From: Podaxis mareebaensis | Lineage: Eukaryota; Basidiomycota; Agaricomycetes; Agaricales; Agaricaceae | Assembly (NCBI GenBank): GCA_018524725.1 | Contig: JAEUWP010000411.1 | Location: 1 to 51,279 of the forward strand | Direction: 5' to 3' | Length of the DNA stretch: 51,279 nt | Shown here: positions 31,635 through 41,862 of the stretch, one piece after another | How the letters are laid out: each line of letters opens with the position of its first letter | Numbering within the stretch: position 1 is the first letter of the stretch | Translations under genes and position numbers: made by a program | The notes under the pieces: generated by a model | The model's database searches: none | What the model was told of the DNA's origin: nothing | The model's input: the letters and a program-made list of their open reading frames with translations, nothing else

Positions 31635-34199
31635 ATGGTCAACAAACCTAGGAGCAAGCCAAAGCAACCATTCTTTTTTCCGAAGCTTCGACGCTCGCTC
31701 TACGTGCTATGGACAAGCGCCAAGTTCCGTCGGCTTTTCCAGGAAGACAAGGGTGTGGAGGGAGTCGGGTGGTATGCGAAGAACCGCGAAGATTTCTGGC
31801 ACATCCCTCTCAATACCCTACGGTTCATCATTCTCATCATCTTTGCCCCGGTATACGCCATCTTTCGACTCTCGCCCGTGAGCAAAGTCATCGTGTTCAA
31901 TACACCACACATCGAAGAACCTGTATGCACCCCCGATGCCATATTGTATAAGTCCCCGAGCGATGGTCAACCTGGTTCCTTTGGGACGGCGGGTCATTAT
32001 CCAAGATGGATGTTGAAGGTCACATTTCGGGGGTTGGAGAGGCCGATCTTCAAACAGGTTCCTGTGAACTCGGAGGTTGTCGAGGCGGGGTACATCGCAA
32101 TCAGCTACTCGATGGCCAGTGCTTTTTGGCTGTTCCAAGAAGCCGGGCTACATCCTAAGGACCCACCACCGAGCAAGAGCCGCCAGTGGAGCTTGCGGGA
32201 TCGAAAACGGATCTCAAGACGTGTTCTGTACGAGTACGCAGGGGCTCGTGTGCGCGAGGGAATCCCGGATTCGACCGAGTACATATGGTTGGACGAGTTC
32301 TGTCTGTCTTCAGCGACGTTGGCCGACGAAGAGGAGATTGAGAAAGAGATAATGGTGGAGGTGGGCCAGTTGGCAGATATCTTCCGAAATGCGAAGAAGG
32401 TTATCGTGTTTTGCCACCTTTTTGGGTGTAAACATACAACGCTTGACTGCCCGTGGGGGAAGCGGGTTTTCACAATAGCGGAGATCCTTCATGCGCAGAG
32501 CGTGATAACTATGACGCGGTGTAGCGAGGAGAACTCTACAGAACATCTGATAGAATGGGATGCACGCAACTTCAAGGGTCAGATGCAGCTGGAAGCCGCA
32601 AAAGGAAGGCAGTTTCACCTATCCACCATCCTCCAACATGCGACAAACGCCGGATCCGGTTCGTGGCAATCCGTCATCCAGGCTCTTGTCGTCGAAGCTA
32701 TTCGTCGCGACGAGGCTGGAAACTACGTAGAACACAGCTTCCTTGGTAAGGTCCTCAATGGACTTTTACCTCGTCGCGCACGCCTAGAGGATCTTCGTGG
32801 GAAAGACGGCTGGGCCGACCTCGCTTGGTTGCTGGAGTTGAATCAGGGATATTATAACGCGGCTGGGCTTGCAGCGGTCTGCAATGTGAATTTGACGCCC
32901 ACGGGGCAGGGATCTGGGCTCGTGGAGTCCTCCGAAGCGCGGGTTGCAGGTTACCGCTGGTGGGGGAAGCCCATATCGCCGTTGGCCGGAAACGAGCGAC
33001 TAGAGCCAATCGCAACGGCATTCCCTGTTGTCGTTGAACAAGATGACAGCATGTCAAAGGATGACCCGAAGTCGGAGCCAAAGCAAGTGCCGGTCCTCTC
33101 CATCCTGGCACCAAAGACCATCCGCATCCACCACACTCTTCGCCGGGACCGTGAAGGCCTCTACCGGCATGAGGACATGGTTGGATTGCGAAACTGGATG
33201 TATTTCATGGCCACCATCATGACCCACATCGGTATACCATTCATCGCCGTCAGACAAACAGGAGAAAAACGTTTAATCGCTCCGGGCTCCATCCTTCTAT
33301 ATTGTGCATTTGTGCTTGTCGTTTTTGTGGAATTGTTGGCAAGTACGGTTTATGTCCTTCGTGAGGGATGGCTATTCCTCCCTGACGAACGCTGGGGGGC
33401 TGATCCGTCAGACGCGTTGGGAGAGCAGGACCCGCGGTTCAAGAGGCTGCGAGAGTGGGGAGAACGACAGCTAGTTCCGCGTTGGGATACTCCTTCTCCA
33501 GCGGACGGCGAAAATAGAGGTCACAGGCTTGTTTCAGGGAGTTTGGTTGATATGAAGAGCAAGGTGTATACGAAAGTTGTAGTCATCGATGGAGCGTATC
33601 CTGACCTTATGGTGGAGCTAGCGGTTCACGGTACAGGAATAACTGGTATCTTACTTCAGAAACCCGATGGCCATGATGCCGAGGAAGAAGATCTGCCAGC
33701 CGAGAAGCCGGAGACGAAGGAAAAGGGGCGTGCGGCATTGAACAACAGCAGTAAATTTGCCGAGAGGGATAGTGAAGAGGAGGTCCCAATACAGGTGTTT
33801 ACAAAAGTCGGCATGGCAAATCTACCTGCGTATGTCCTTTCCAAATCCGAATATTCGGGGACAATCTTCATCGGGGGGCATTTGCCTGCGACGCGAGAAG
33901 CGCGGGAAAGGACGTGGGCTCGGGTGAAGAGAAAAAATATAAATATGCCGTTCCGAAGGAGCCGACAGGACTCCATCTCCACCGCGAAGACGGATCCGCG
34001 ACTTGACATGCCCAAGGCGGATCAACGGGGCAGTGTGGATCTTGAGAAAGGCAAGTTGGATGAAGCGAAAGACGAGGATTTTGCAGGTGAGTTTTTCCGA
34101 GATGGATCCGGTGAAGGTGAAGCTGAGCCAGAAGTAATAGGTACACCAATCTTGTCCGTGTTACCTAGCACCGTTGGCCACAGTATTCATTGGCACTGA
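31635..34199 (+). CDS. Large HET-like membrane protein, 854 aa
   Basis: Single uninterrupted exon. Residues about 150-300 show the pattern of the fungal heterokaryon-incompatibility (HET) domain: a GYIAISYS block, YIWLDEFCLSS in the place of YxWIDxLCI, an acidic helix ending GQLADIFRNAKKVIVF, and CPWGKRVFTIAEILHA in place of the usual W-TLQE segment. Hydrophobic stretches at about 62-80 (LRFIILIIFAPVYAIF), 530-550 and 555-585 (ILLYCAFVLVVFVELLAS) predict membrane association. The C-terminus is charged and disordered. HET proteins trigger non-self recognition and cell death in fungi; here the domain is diverged and tied to membrane segments, so the function is inferred. The ATG at 31,635 is the first in frame in a good context. 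Confidence 0.6.
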   Translation: MVNKPRSKPKQPFFFPKLRRSLYVLWTSAKFRRLFQEDKGVEGVGWYAKNREDFWHIPLNTLRFIILIIFAPVYAIFRLSPVSKVIVFNTPHIEEPVCTPDAILYKSPSDGQPGSFGTAGHYPRWMLKVTFRGLERPIFKQVPVNSEVVEAGYIAISYSMASAFWLFQEAGLHPKDPPPSKSRQWSLRDRKRISRRVLYEYAGARVREGIPDSTEYIWLDEFCLSSATLADEEEIEKEIMVEVGQLADIFRNAKKVIVFCHLFGCKHTTLDCPWGKRVFTIAEILHAQSVITMTRCSEENSTEHLIEWDARNFKGQMQLEAAKGRQFHLSTILQHATNAGSGSWQSVIQALVVEAIRRDEAGNYVEHSFLGKVLNGLLPRRARLEDLRGKDGWADLAWLLELNQGYYNAAGLAAVCNVNLTPTGQGSGLVESSEARVAGYRWWGKPISPLAGNERLEPIATAFPVVVEQDDSMSKDDPKSEPKQVPVLSILAPKTIRIHHTLRRDREGLYRHEDMVGLRNWMYFMATIMTHIGIPFIAVRQTGEKRLIAPGSILLYCAFVLVVFVELLASTVYVLREGWLFLPDERWGADPSDALGEQDPRFKRLREWGERQLVPRWDTPSPADGENRGHRLVSGSLVDMKSKVYTKVVVIDGAYPDLMVELAVHGTGITGILLQKPDGHDAEEEDLPAEKPETKEKGRAALNNSSKFAERDSEEEVPIQVFTKVGMANLPAYVLSKSEYSGTIFIGGHLPATREARERTWARVKRKNINMPFRRSRQDSISTAKTDPRLDMPKADQRGSVDLEKGKLDEAKDEDFAGEFFRDGSGEGEAEPEVIGTPILSVLPSTVGHSIHWH

Positions 34200-34894
34200 T
34201 TGTCCGATAAGTGAAAGATATCATGTATTCCGTTAGATGTTTGTAAGCGCTACTGATAGTGTAACTCGGTTGATCGGTATGTAATGTATCGAGAATGGAT
34301 TTGTCGCGTCTCCCGCCATAGGGATGGTTTGATCTGAATTGACTGCTGCCCAAGGGGGGGAGAAGGGAATCCATCACTGGGCCCTATTGTGAGGCTTAGA
34401 AGAAGTCTCGATGGTGGGCCCCCGACCTACGTTCCGATTGGCAATCTCTTATCAAAATCCCAATCGTGCGAGCTGTTTGCAATGGAAATCCAAAAATTAT
34501 TGATGCTGTTTCCCTCGGACTGACCGAGGTCAAGTTATGCTGACTGCTGTCGAAGGTGGGATCTCCTTCCCCCTCCAGGCCTGGACGGGATTTGCGTGTG
34601 GGGACGAAGGAACGGACGAGCGTAAGCTTCCAAATCCCTATACCAAACTTTATTCTAAGATTAGGCTAGGCAGCTACACCCCTCTGTGGATTAGTATCTG
34701 CGTATGATAAAGTTTCCAAGGTGATGTGGGAAAGAGCCGAGTGGAAGTGTTCATAATGGGGATGATGCATATACAAGGTGACGAAAAGTGAAGAGCGTTC
34801 CAGTAGAGTCATGTGAGTGTTATTGTATGTGTTGGTGATCGCGTGACTTAATCCCCTACTTTGACCAGAACGCGTCCCTCTGATTATTACCCTC
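34200..34894. other. Intergenic; no gene seen
   Basis: About 0.7 kb between two plus-strand genes; it should contain the 3' end of the HET-like gene and the promoter of the next. Confidence 0.5.
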
Positions 34895-35863
34895 ATGGAG
34901 GCCACTTCCAACGTCAATGAGACGCTTATTGGAAAGGTCGACGAAACTACAGGGCAGAAGCGCAAATATCGCGCTTGTTCGTCATGTAGATGCTTCGACG
35001 TTCCCGCAGATGACTGGCGAAAGACGTGCGCACGATGTCGCGGCAAATCAAAGCAATACCACAAATCCCACAGAGAAAAAGGCGTTATCAACGCTAAGGC
35101 AACCCCAGCGGAACGTCTCGGCGAAAATTCATCCTCTGTTTCTTTCGACCCGGGCTCAAAACCTGGCCAAACTCTGAAACGCAAGGCGGAAAAGGCCCTC
35201 GGTGAATTGGAGGGAGATGAAAGAAAACGAGCTTTGAAGGTGATGAAACGCTCGCTTAACATTGTCGCCCAGAACTTGGATTCCGTGAGTGAAACTTCCT
35301 CTTGAAACTCACAGAAAGCTAAACCTCCCCCGCGGATTGGTCTCACCAGACTCCATCGCGGACAACACCATACACGGAATACCAGAAGGCGTCGCAGTTG
35401 TATGATGCTGCAAGACTCGCTCACTTATCAGCTGGATCTTGCATCTTCACTGGATGTCATTCCATTATTCGTTGTGAGAATATCGATCATAGCCAACGCG
35501 CGCAGATGGTGACAAATGACCTTCGGAAAATCGCGAAACTTCCCTTTCAGTGAGCTTCTCCCTGACCATTAAAGTGACCGCTGCTCATGGAATATCAGAT
35601 ACGACGTACCTCTTAGTCGTAATAACGCGAGGAACGGAACTCGACTGATCTATAGCTGCACTTGTAAATCATCTGTTCCAAGGCGATTGAATTCTTTCTC
35701 GGGCGCTAAGTTAATTTCGACAAATTCCTCAGAGCAAAAAAGTGAGAAGGACAAATCTTTGTATGTAGCGTGTGGAGGATTCGTCATCATCACGGTGCAG
35801 GACGACAATTCGCACTTCTTGGGTATACCCGGCCAACAAGTCATCGTCGAAATCAGCCATTGA
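34895..35863 (+). CDS. Three-exon Cys-rich protein with CX2C zinc-ribbon-like N-terminus
   Basis: Exons 34,895-35,284, 35,350-35,549 and 35,599-35,863 (855 nt, 284 aa), with introns of 65 and 49 bp. All junctions keep the frame, and the third exon ends at TGA 35,861-35,863. Residues about 28-50 hold CSSC...CARC with an intervening DWRKT, then a basic stretch (KSKQYHKSHR), which suggests zinc and nucleic-acid binding. A helical Lys/Glu region follows. The second exon has CIFTGCHSIIRC and the third has YSCTCKSSVPRR, so more metal ligands are possible. Short N-terminal CxxC..CxxC modules of this kind occur in many fungal proteins of unknown role, and I do not recognise the rest. Confidence 0.72.
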
Positions 35864-37492
35864 AGGTCTTTCTTGGTATCTAGCTTCCTATTCTTGGTAG
35901 TTTCTACCCGAAGTACTGTAAATTCTTCTAGTATGCTCTATGTTTCCTATACCACTTAATCAATGCCCCAATTGACCACTTTCCCTTAACATCAGTTCCA
36001 TTTGGCGAGGTATCAATCTCTTGCAGGGTTCGCAACCGCATTTCTACTTCTCCTCCGTTCAATAACCGAGGACCTTGGAGAGTCCCAGTTCTTGCTTCTA
36101 GTTCTACCGATGATCGCGACACTGAAACAATTTGGGAGTGTAACGAATGCAGGGTATCGTAACCCGTCCGGATGGGCCCGAGGTCCTTACAAAAATGGTT
36201 CACAGAAATATTACGTTCACTGCGTGTATCGTACTGCGGGGGGCATTCTCGGGCCCCAGCAAAACGGAGACAGTTGATAATCGTGTCGTGACTCACAGAA
36301 GGACGATGCGCAAGCGTTTCATGTCATTGGGCCTCCAGCACGCTTGACTTTCGAGGCATCGCAGAAACGCTCTTCCCTAGGGATTGGACCGACCGAAGCC
36401 CACATTAATCCAAACCGGCTGTCCAAAACCCCTCACAGCCTATGCGGCGATTGTCATGACCGGACCGCACTGAAGATACTTCGTAAATTCATTTGCTACA
36501 CATAGGTAGGTGTTGCGGCAGGCTGGCGGCGGTAGCAAAGATAACCTGGAAGAGCAGAGGAATTTTTTAGCACTCCTTGCCAATTGTAGGTCGTCCGCAG
36601 AAGTATGAAGTATTCTAAACTGCTGAATGACATTGTTCAAAGGTATAATGACACAAATGGTTTCTTCCTAAGCCTCAAATAGAACCTTTACAGTGACGGA
36701 GGTTTATCTACAGGTATTGATTCTGGCAATCCACACATCTTACAGCCTTGACTTAGTGAAGTGTGGCCGGCCTTCTTTTGGATCAACAAATCTACAGTAC
36801 ATAGTTGAACGAAAGAAAAACTTGCGACAACGGCCAAATGCAATTGGACAAAATCTGTGAGTTCCTTATTCCTCCATCTTGCCCTCTAGCTGGGTACCAG
36901 CATATATGGTAGTGTTTTGGTCAGAGCGCCGTCGAATTCTGTAACTCTGCTCGACATTTCCCGGGTTTTACCACCGCGCTATCACCTCTGCTCCTCTTCG
37001 GATCTCTTGATCGGAAGTGTCCTCCTTCAGGCTTTGGGAACCTTCTGACATACTGATTCGCGTAATGCAGGCTGCGTTGGGATGCGACGTTTAAACAAGA
37101 GACACCACGGCTTGGAAAGAACTGCCCCACAAGCTAATTATCCTATTATTAGAGCAATAGGCGGGTACGCTGGTAACTTGTTAGCCTAGACAATCTAACA
37201 CCTCCCCTAGTCCAAAAGTATACGTATTACGTTGAAGATAATCTCGTAAATCTCGTATTCACTAAGACTCGGAGATGACGCAGCAGACCGTATCAAACAT
37301 GCTAAAGATCCAGAAGAGCCTTTGGTAGGACAATGAAGGAGCTCCGCATCTTCTCGGTGTTAAAAGTTTATCTTTTCGCTTCCGCACTTTCACCTCGTCA
37401 TATAACGGCAGAAGCTCATTACAAAAAGAGGCCAACAGATTCGAAGTCTTTCAGTCTACCAGACCCTCCTCAGTTGTTCAGCCCCAATAACG
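35864..37492. other. Intergenic before hydrophobin 2; no gene supported
   Basis: Overlapping open frames of 91 (plus) and 122 (minus) codons at 35,928-36,296 compete with each other; neither looks protein-like, so I assign none. The right end holds the hydrophobin 2 promoter blocks. Confidence 0.5.
37335..37396 (+). promoter_or_regulatory. Conserved hydrophobin promoter blocks (upstream of hydrophobin 2)
   Basis: GAAGGAGCTCCGCATC (37,335-37,350) and TTCCGCACTTTCACCTC (37,380-37,396) lie about 100-160 bp before the ATG. They are identical to blocks before hydrophobin 1, with similar spacing. Confidence 0.55.
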
Positions 37493-38006
37493 ATGTTCTC
37501 CAAGCTCGCTGTCCTCTTCGTCACTGCTGCTGCCATCGCCTCTGCGACGCCCGCCCCTCAGGCCGGGGGTGAGACCAACAAGTGCAACGTTGGCAAGCTC
37601 GAATGCTGTGCGCAGATAGGTTTCGTTTACTTCTTGCTGGACGAGCACTAACGGATCTACAGGCAAGTCTGTTCAGGCGCCCAAGGACAAGTCGCAACAA
37701 AGCCAGCTTGGCGCGCTCAACCTCGCGCTGGGTACGGCCCACGCTCTCCTCGGCGTCCAATGCAACCCGATCAGCGGCCTCATCGGCCTCGGTACTGCAT
37801 CCAACTGGTACAGACCTTCACATCCCACGCGTGAATCAACACCCTAGCTGACGTTATTATTCAGCAATGCTCAACCCGTTTGCTGTGACAAGAACGTCAT
37901 GAGTGAGCAATCATCTACTGTTTATAGGTTCTTGGAATGCTAATCGAAATCCTCTCCAGACGGTCTCGTGGTCGTTGGCTGCTCCCCTATCAACGTCAAT
38001 GTCTAA
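37493..38006 (+). CDS. Class I hydrophobin 2
   Basis: Surface-coating protein, paralogue of the gene at 26,271-26,810. Exons 37,493-37,619, 37,663-37,807, 37,865-37,902 and 37,960-38,006 (357 nt, 118 aa). Exons 2, 3 and 4 have the same lengths (145, 38, 47) as in the paralogue. The signal peptide is MFSKLAVLFVTAAAIASA. The eight Cys follow the class I order: CNVGKLECC, QCNPI, NCNAQPVCC and GCSPINVNV. The donor of intron 1 (GTTTCG) is weak and adds four residues after CC compared with hydrophobin 1. A GC-type donor at the paralogous position is the alternative. Confidence 0.93.
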
Positions 38007-40352
38007 TGCATACACACCTCTACACGAGTGAGCTACGACGGAGGAAGGGTACTTTATGGGTTTAAGTCCCAACTCGCCGGATGTATTGTAGACATGCTAG
38101 TAGCTCTTTGTGTGAACCCACTACAGATTATGTGGATCTCTAATATGTTCTGTCCCTAACCGCGGTGGGAATTGTGAGTCGAAAACACTCACAGCTTGAT
38201 TCTAGTATTCCCAGATGACCTTTGCCTTGGAACGTATGATCGCGGAGTCTCAAAAGAACACGACACAACAGAGTATCCTATATGATGAACCCGAAATGTG
38301 GCAAGACATCTGAGACACCAAAGGTACATACACATCAAAGCTTTCACTGGCGGTACGGGTTAGATATGAATAGCAATTGTCATAGTCTAGAACTAATAGT
38401 AAACAAGACATAGATATAGTTGCTGCGTTGATTTGAACCTCGGAAAGCTGCTTGGTTACTTAACACATACAACAAATTTCGCCCCTCTGCGGGAAAGTGG
38501 GGGAAGGATGGCGTATTCTCCTATTCTGCCGTCCTACGGAAGCAATTCGCACCGCGGAATACTCGATGTATAATTAACAGAAACGCAATTGGCTGGATCG
38601 GGCGTTTCATATAGAGGCAGCTGGGAAACTCACCTATAGGTACACGCACGACCGAAACAGGACACTCCCAACGGGAAGTAGAACAATCGTAACAACGGCG
38701 GACCGGAATCAGGCAGGCAGATTCAACAACGACATGTGGGACTACCGATATATGGGAGCGGTTGATTCTTTCCGAAGGTTCGTGCCAACGTGCGCCGACG
38801 TCGAAGGAGGATGATACTCAAAATGATCCAAGTGTTGAACAGCGATGAGATGTCGATTGAACGAGGACGAGGGTTTCACCGAAGCCACCCCGTTTTCTAG
38901 ATACCGAGGACGTTGTGGTGGAAGTGATTCCGGCGACTAAGAGAAAGCTCTATCAGCTCAAACTTGCTATTCTAGCGACTCACCTACCGTCCCAGGATGG
39001 AAAAATAGGGGAATCAACCATAACACATTGAACCGCGCCCTCCTGCGAAGGGGGCCTTTGCAGTAGCATAACATCCCAAGACCTAATTTGAGCCCAATTG
39101 TCAGCAAGAGTACGTACAATGCGAAGATCGACTTATACGACCATCCGTGAGGAGATTTATTATTAGGAATGCTATATCTATATGACCCATGTATGAATTT
39201 GTCTGGTTGAGACAATCGGACCTAGAACTGACGTCTTAGCATGCCATCGATCGTTACCTTGGTATTCATGAGCTCCATCACCGTCCCAGCTACAATCGTT
39301 AGCTCCACATATCCGGTCAGACAGATATCAACCTTTTGATCTCCAACTTTCCATTCCGCAACGTAATAAAACAGGTGCATCTCAAATGATGGAAACCGAG
39401 TAACGGTTGCTGGACAGAACACGGCTCAGAAGCCAGGTGGTTTTGATAAAGCGGATGGTATAAGGAAAGGTCGTTGGAACAACGCTCGCGCAGAGACGGA
39501 ATGCGGGAGAGAGCCCCAGGCGAGGCGTTAAGTTGTACAGGCCTATCTCAGCCTGTCTCAGTACCTACGAATACCCTGAAATCGAACATCATGTGGAGCT
39601 AAAAGCACGGGTCTCACGATATTTGCACCTAACCACGGATATCCATGGGGATATCAAGCTGTTGCGTTAACATGGTTCAGGTTGTCTGGTAGCCCTAGCA
39701 ATATTATTGTATATATATCGGTATTCGCCAACAGCTCAAAATGAACGAAACAAGTACGGTAGCTTAGAGATTGTCCGTCAACGGTAAGTAGGTTTAAGTC
39801 CATCTGGAAGAAAATTAGGGAGAATAAAGTCTAAGTTTTGGACGATCAATGGCTCACCAATGACTGGCCGTCAATCGCTCGGTATCTAGTTGCGGATGAC
39901 CGAACGCATGAAGACCAGATGGTTGGTTCACCAGCTTGATGCCAATTTCTATAGTTTCTATAATGACACTTCGTTAGTATTTGCTCAATACATTCGGCGT
40001 GGAGCAAACTGGGAGGGGGGCGAACGAGCGACCTTATGACATACTGGGCTTAGGAAGACGTTGCGTGGTAATCTGATTGAGACGACTTTTGATACTCAAG
40101 CTCAATCTCGTGACTTGTGAAGCGATTCAGAACTTGAGTGCCGCTGGCGAAGTGAACGAAAAAGGCGGCGTAATGGGTTAAGATGCGATGTGGCATCTGA
40201 TTCAAGCTCGCTGGTCGCAGTGGTCAAGCTCTCATTCAGCAGTTCGGTCGTGATTTCGATGCTTGCTGATACCTGATAAGGCGGAAGCCTCATTGAAAGA
40301 AAAAATAATTGCTTAAACCCCCGTGAAATGTCGTTAGAAATCGTTAGGTCAT
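38007..40352. other. Intergenic; no gene supported
   Basis: 2.3 kb between convergent genes. Minus-strand frames at 39,422-39,222 (66 codons) and 39,215-38,967 (82 codons) could be remnants of a gene, but I cannot join them with splice sites or name a family. Confidence 0.45.
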
Positions 40353-41862
40353 TTACTGATAGACGCGGATTGAAGCAAACTCGAAGTATGCGTTGACGAA
40401 AGCGCTCGGGTTGTTGTTGACGAAGTCTTGTTCGAGACCATACGTTAGCTGTATGAGGGTGACTTAACACTGTACATACCGACGCAGGTAGATGGGCAAC
40501 CGCTTTGTCCATACACCGACCCGGCCCAATCTCCGCCTAACAGGTAAGTGTCAGAGAAGCGTGCCTCTACGGGAATGGTTCAACCCACAGAAAGTAAGGT
40601 TAATGATAATGTTGTGATTGCTGAAGTGCTGAGCCAAGTCGCAGGACGTGTTAGGGAAGTAGGCAACGGGTGTACCCTTGTAAAAAAAGAAGTCGGCAGC
40701 CTGTGTGTGTATAGCTGTCTAGAGTAGACGTACCCAGTTATCGGTATTGACGGTGCTGCCCCCATTTCTGACATCACTGGGAACGGAACCAGAGTTGCGA
40801 GGCCAGAAGAACACCTTGATATAAGTGGGAGCGCGTTCGACCGCGAACCTAAAGGAGACGAGGGTCAACGAGATAGTTAACTACTGTCTAATTGATACCG
40901 GGGCACACACCATCCACCACCGTTGCTATTGAACTGAGGACCATAACTGTTGGTTGAGGGGAATCTGACGCCGCAACCGGTGTTACCGTTGACAAGCCAG
41001 TTACAATCAAGCTGTCCAGAGGTGCTGCAACCAGTTTAGCATGATCATAATAGAGCTACAAAGCAACCAGAATCATACCCAGTCTGGAGTCGAGAAGCGG
41101 GCATTGTGCAGCCTAGGCAATAAATCCTTTTGTCAGTGGGCGCAGATCCGTATCGAAGTTTGGGGAGCGGACCTTCGTTCGTATGAAGCGTAGCAGCATT
41201 CGGGGATTGATCGTTTACACCTTCAACAATGTCGATTTCTCCCTGATACGAACATGGAGCCTCAATATCGTCACTAAAGCACCAAAAGGAGCTCTGCTTA
41301 CGCCGTTGGGCCATTGAGCCTCATTTGTCTCCCAAATAGCTGGCCACGTTCTATCCTCCTAGCTAGTTTCACCAGAAGAGGCAGAGCTTTGAGGAAGAGA
41401 CATACCCGCATCCTTGCGGCATGTGGAGAACGTCAAACCTAAGGTGCATTCAACGTCAGAAAGCTTGGAGGGTATTGAAAGTATTCACTTACACAGCGAC
41501 GTGGGTAGTAAAAGTTTTCTTTGACCGAATCCTGACTGAGTTTCTTCCAGGGCCGCTGGGATTCAATACAGTCTTCGAATCAGCGCGCACTCCAAAACTG
41601 CTGGAGCCAGTGAAGACCAAGTTCTGTGCAACAGCGGTAGATTGATCTACGTAGTTTCTGTTTGGCCAGGCATCATCAAGAACCGAGATACAGTGCGGCG
41701 CAACAATGCAACGTACACGCGCCCATGGGTTGGGTCCGGAATAGCCTGAAATTCGAAGAAGTTGAAGAAAGACGAGCTGACGACAGTATCCGAGATACTG
41801 TAAGTAGCCGCGGATACTGATGCGATGAGAGAGGACAGAAGAAGAGCGAAGACCGGTTTCAT
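40353..41862 (-). CDS. Secreted GH16 endo-beta-1,3(4)-glucanase-like enzyme
   Basis: Would cleave beta-1,3/1,3-1,4 glucans, in wall remodelling or nutrition. The start ATG at 41,862 encodes the signal peptide MKPVFALLLSSLIASVSA, then YSISDTVVSSSFFNFFEFQ. I infer about eleven small exons with GT-AG introns. Pieces in order include NYVDQSTAVAQNL, MPQGCGTWPAIWETNEAQW, then the active-site exon GEIDIVEGVND (41,222-41,239), the canonical GH16 ExDxxE with nucleophile and acid/base Glu. Next come TMPASRLQTG, a Cys-rich stretch near GNTGCGVRFPSTNSYG, TYIKVFFWPRNSGSVPSDV, and the end NNNPSAFVNAYFEFASI up to TAA 40,355-40,353. Exon borders near 40,650-40,750 are the least certain. Length and order fit the fungal laminarinase-like branch. 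Confidence 0.85.

Noticed and set aside
31700..32473. Several minus-strand frames of 80-122 codons under the HET-like gene
   Set aside because: Shadows of a long, coherent plus-strand frame.
35928..36296. 122-codon minus frame and overlapping 91-codon plus frame
   Set aside because: Both look random in composition and exclude each other; no family recognised.
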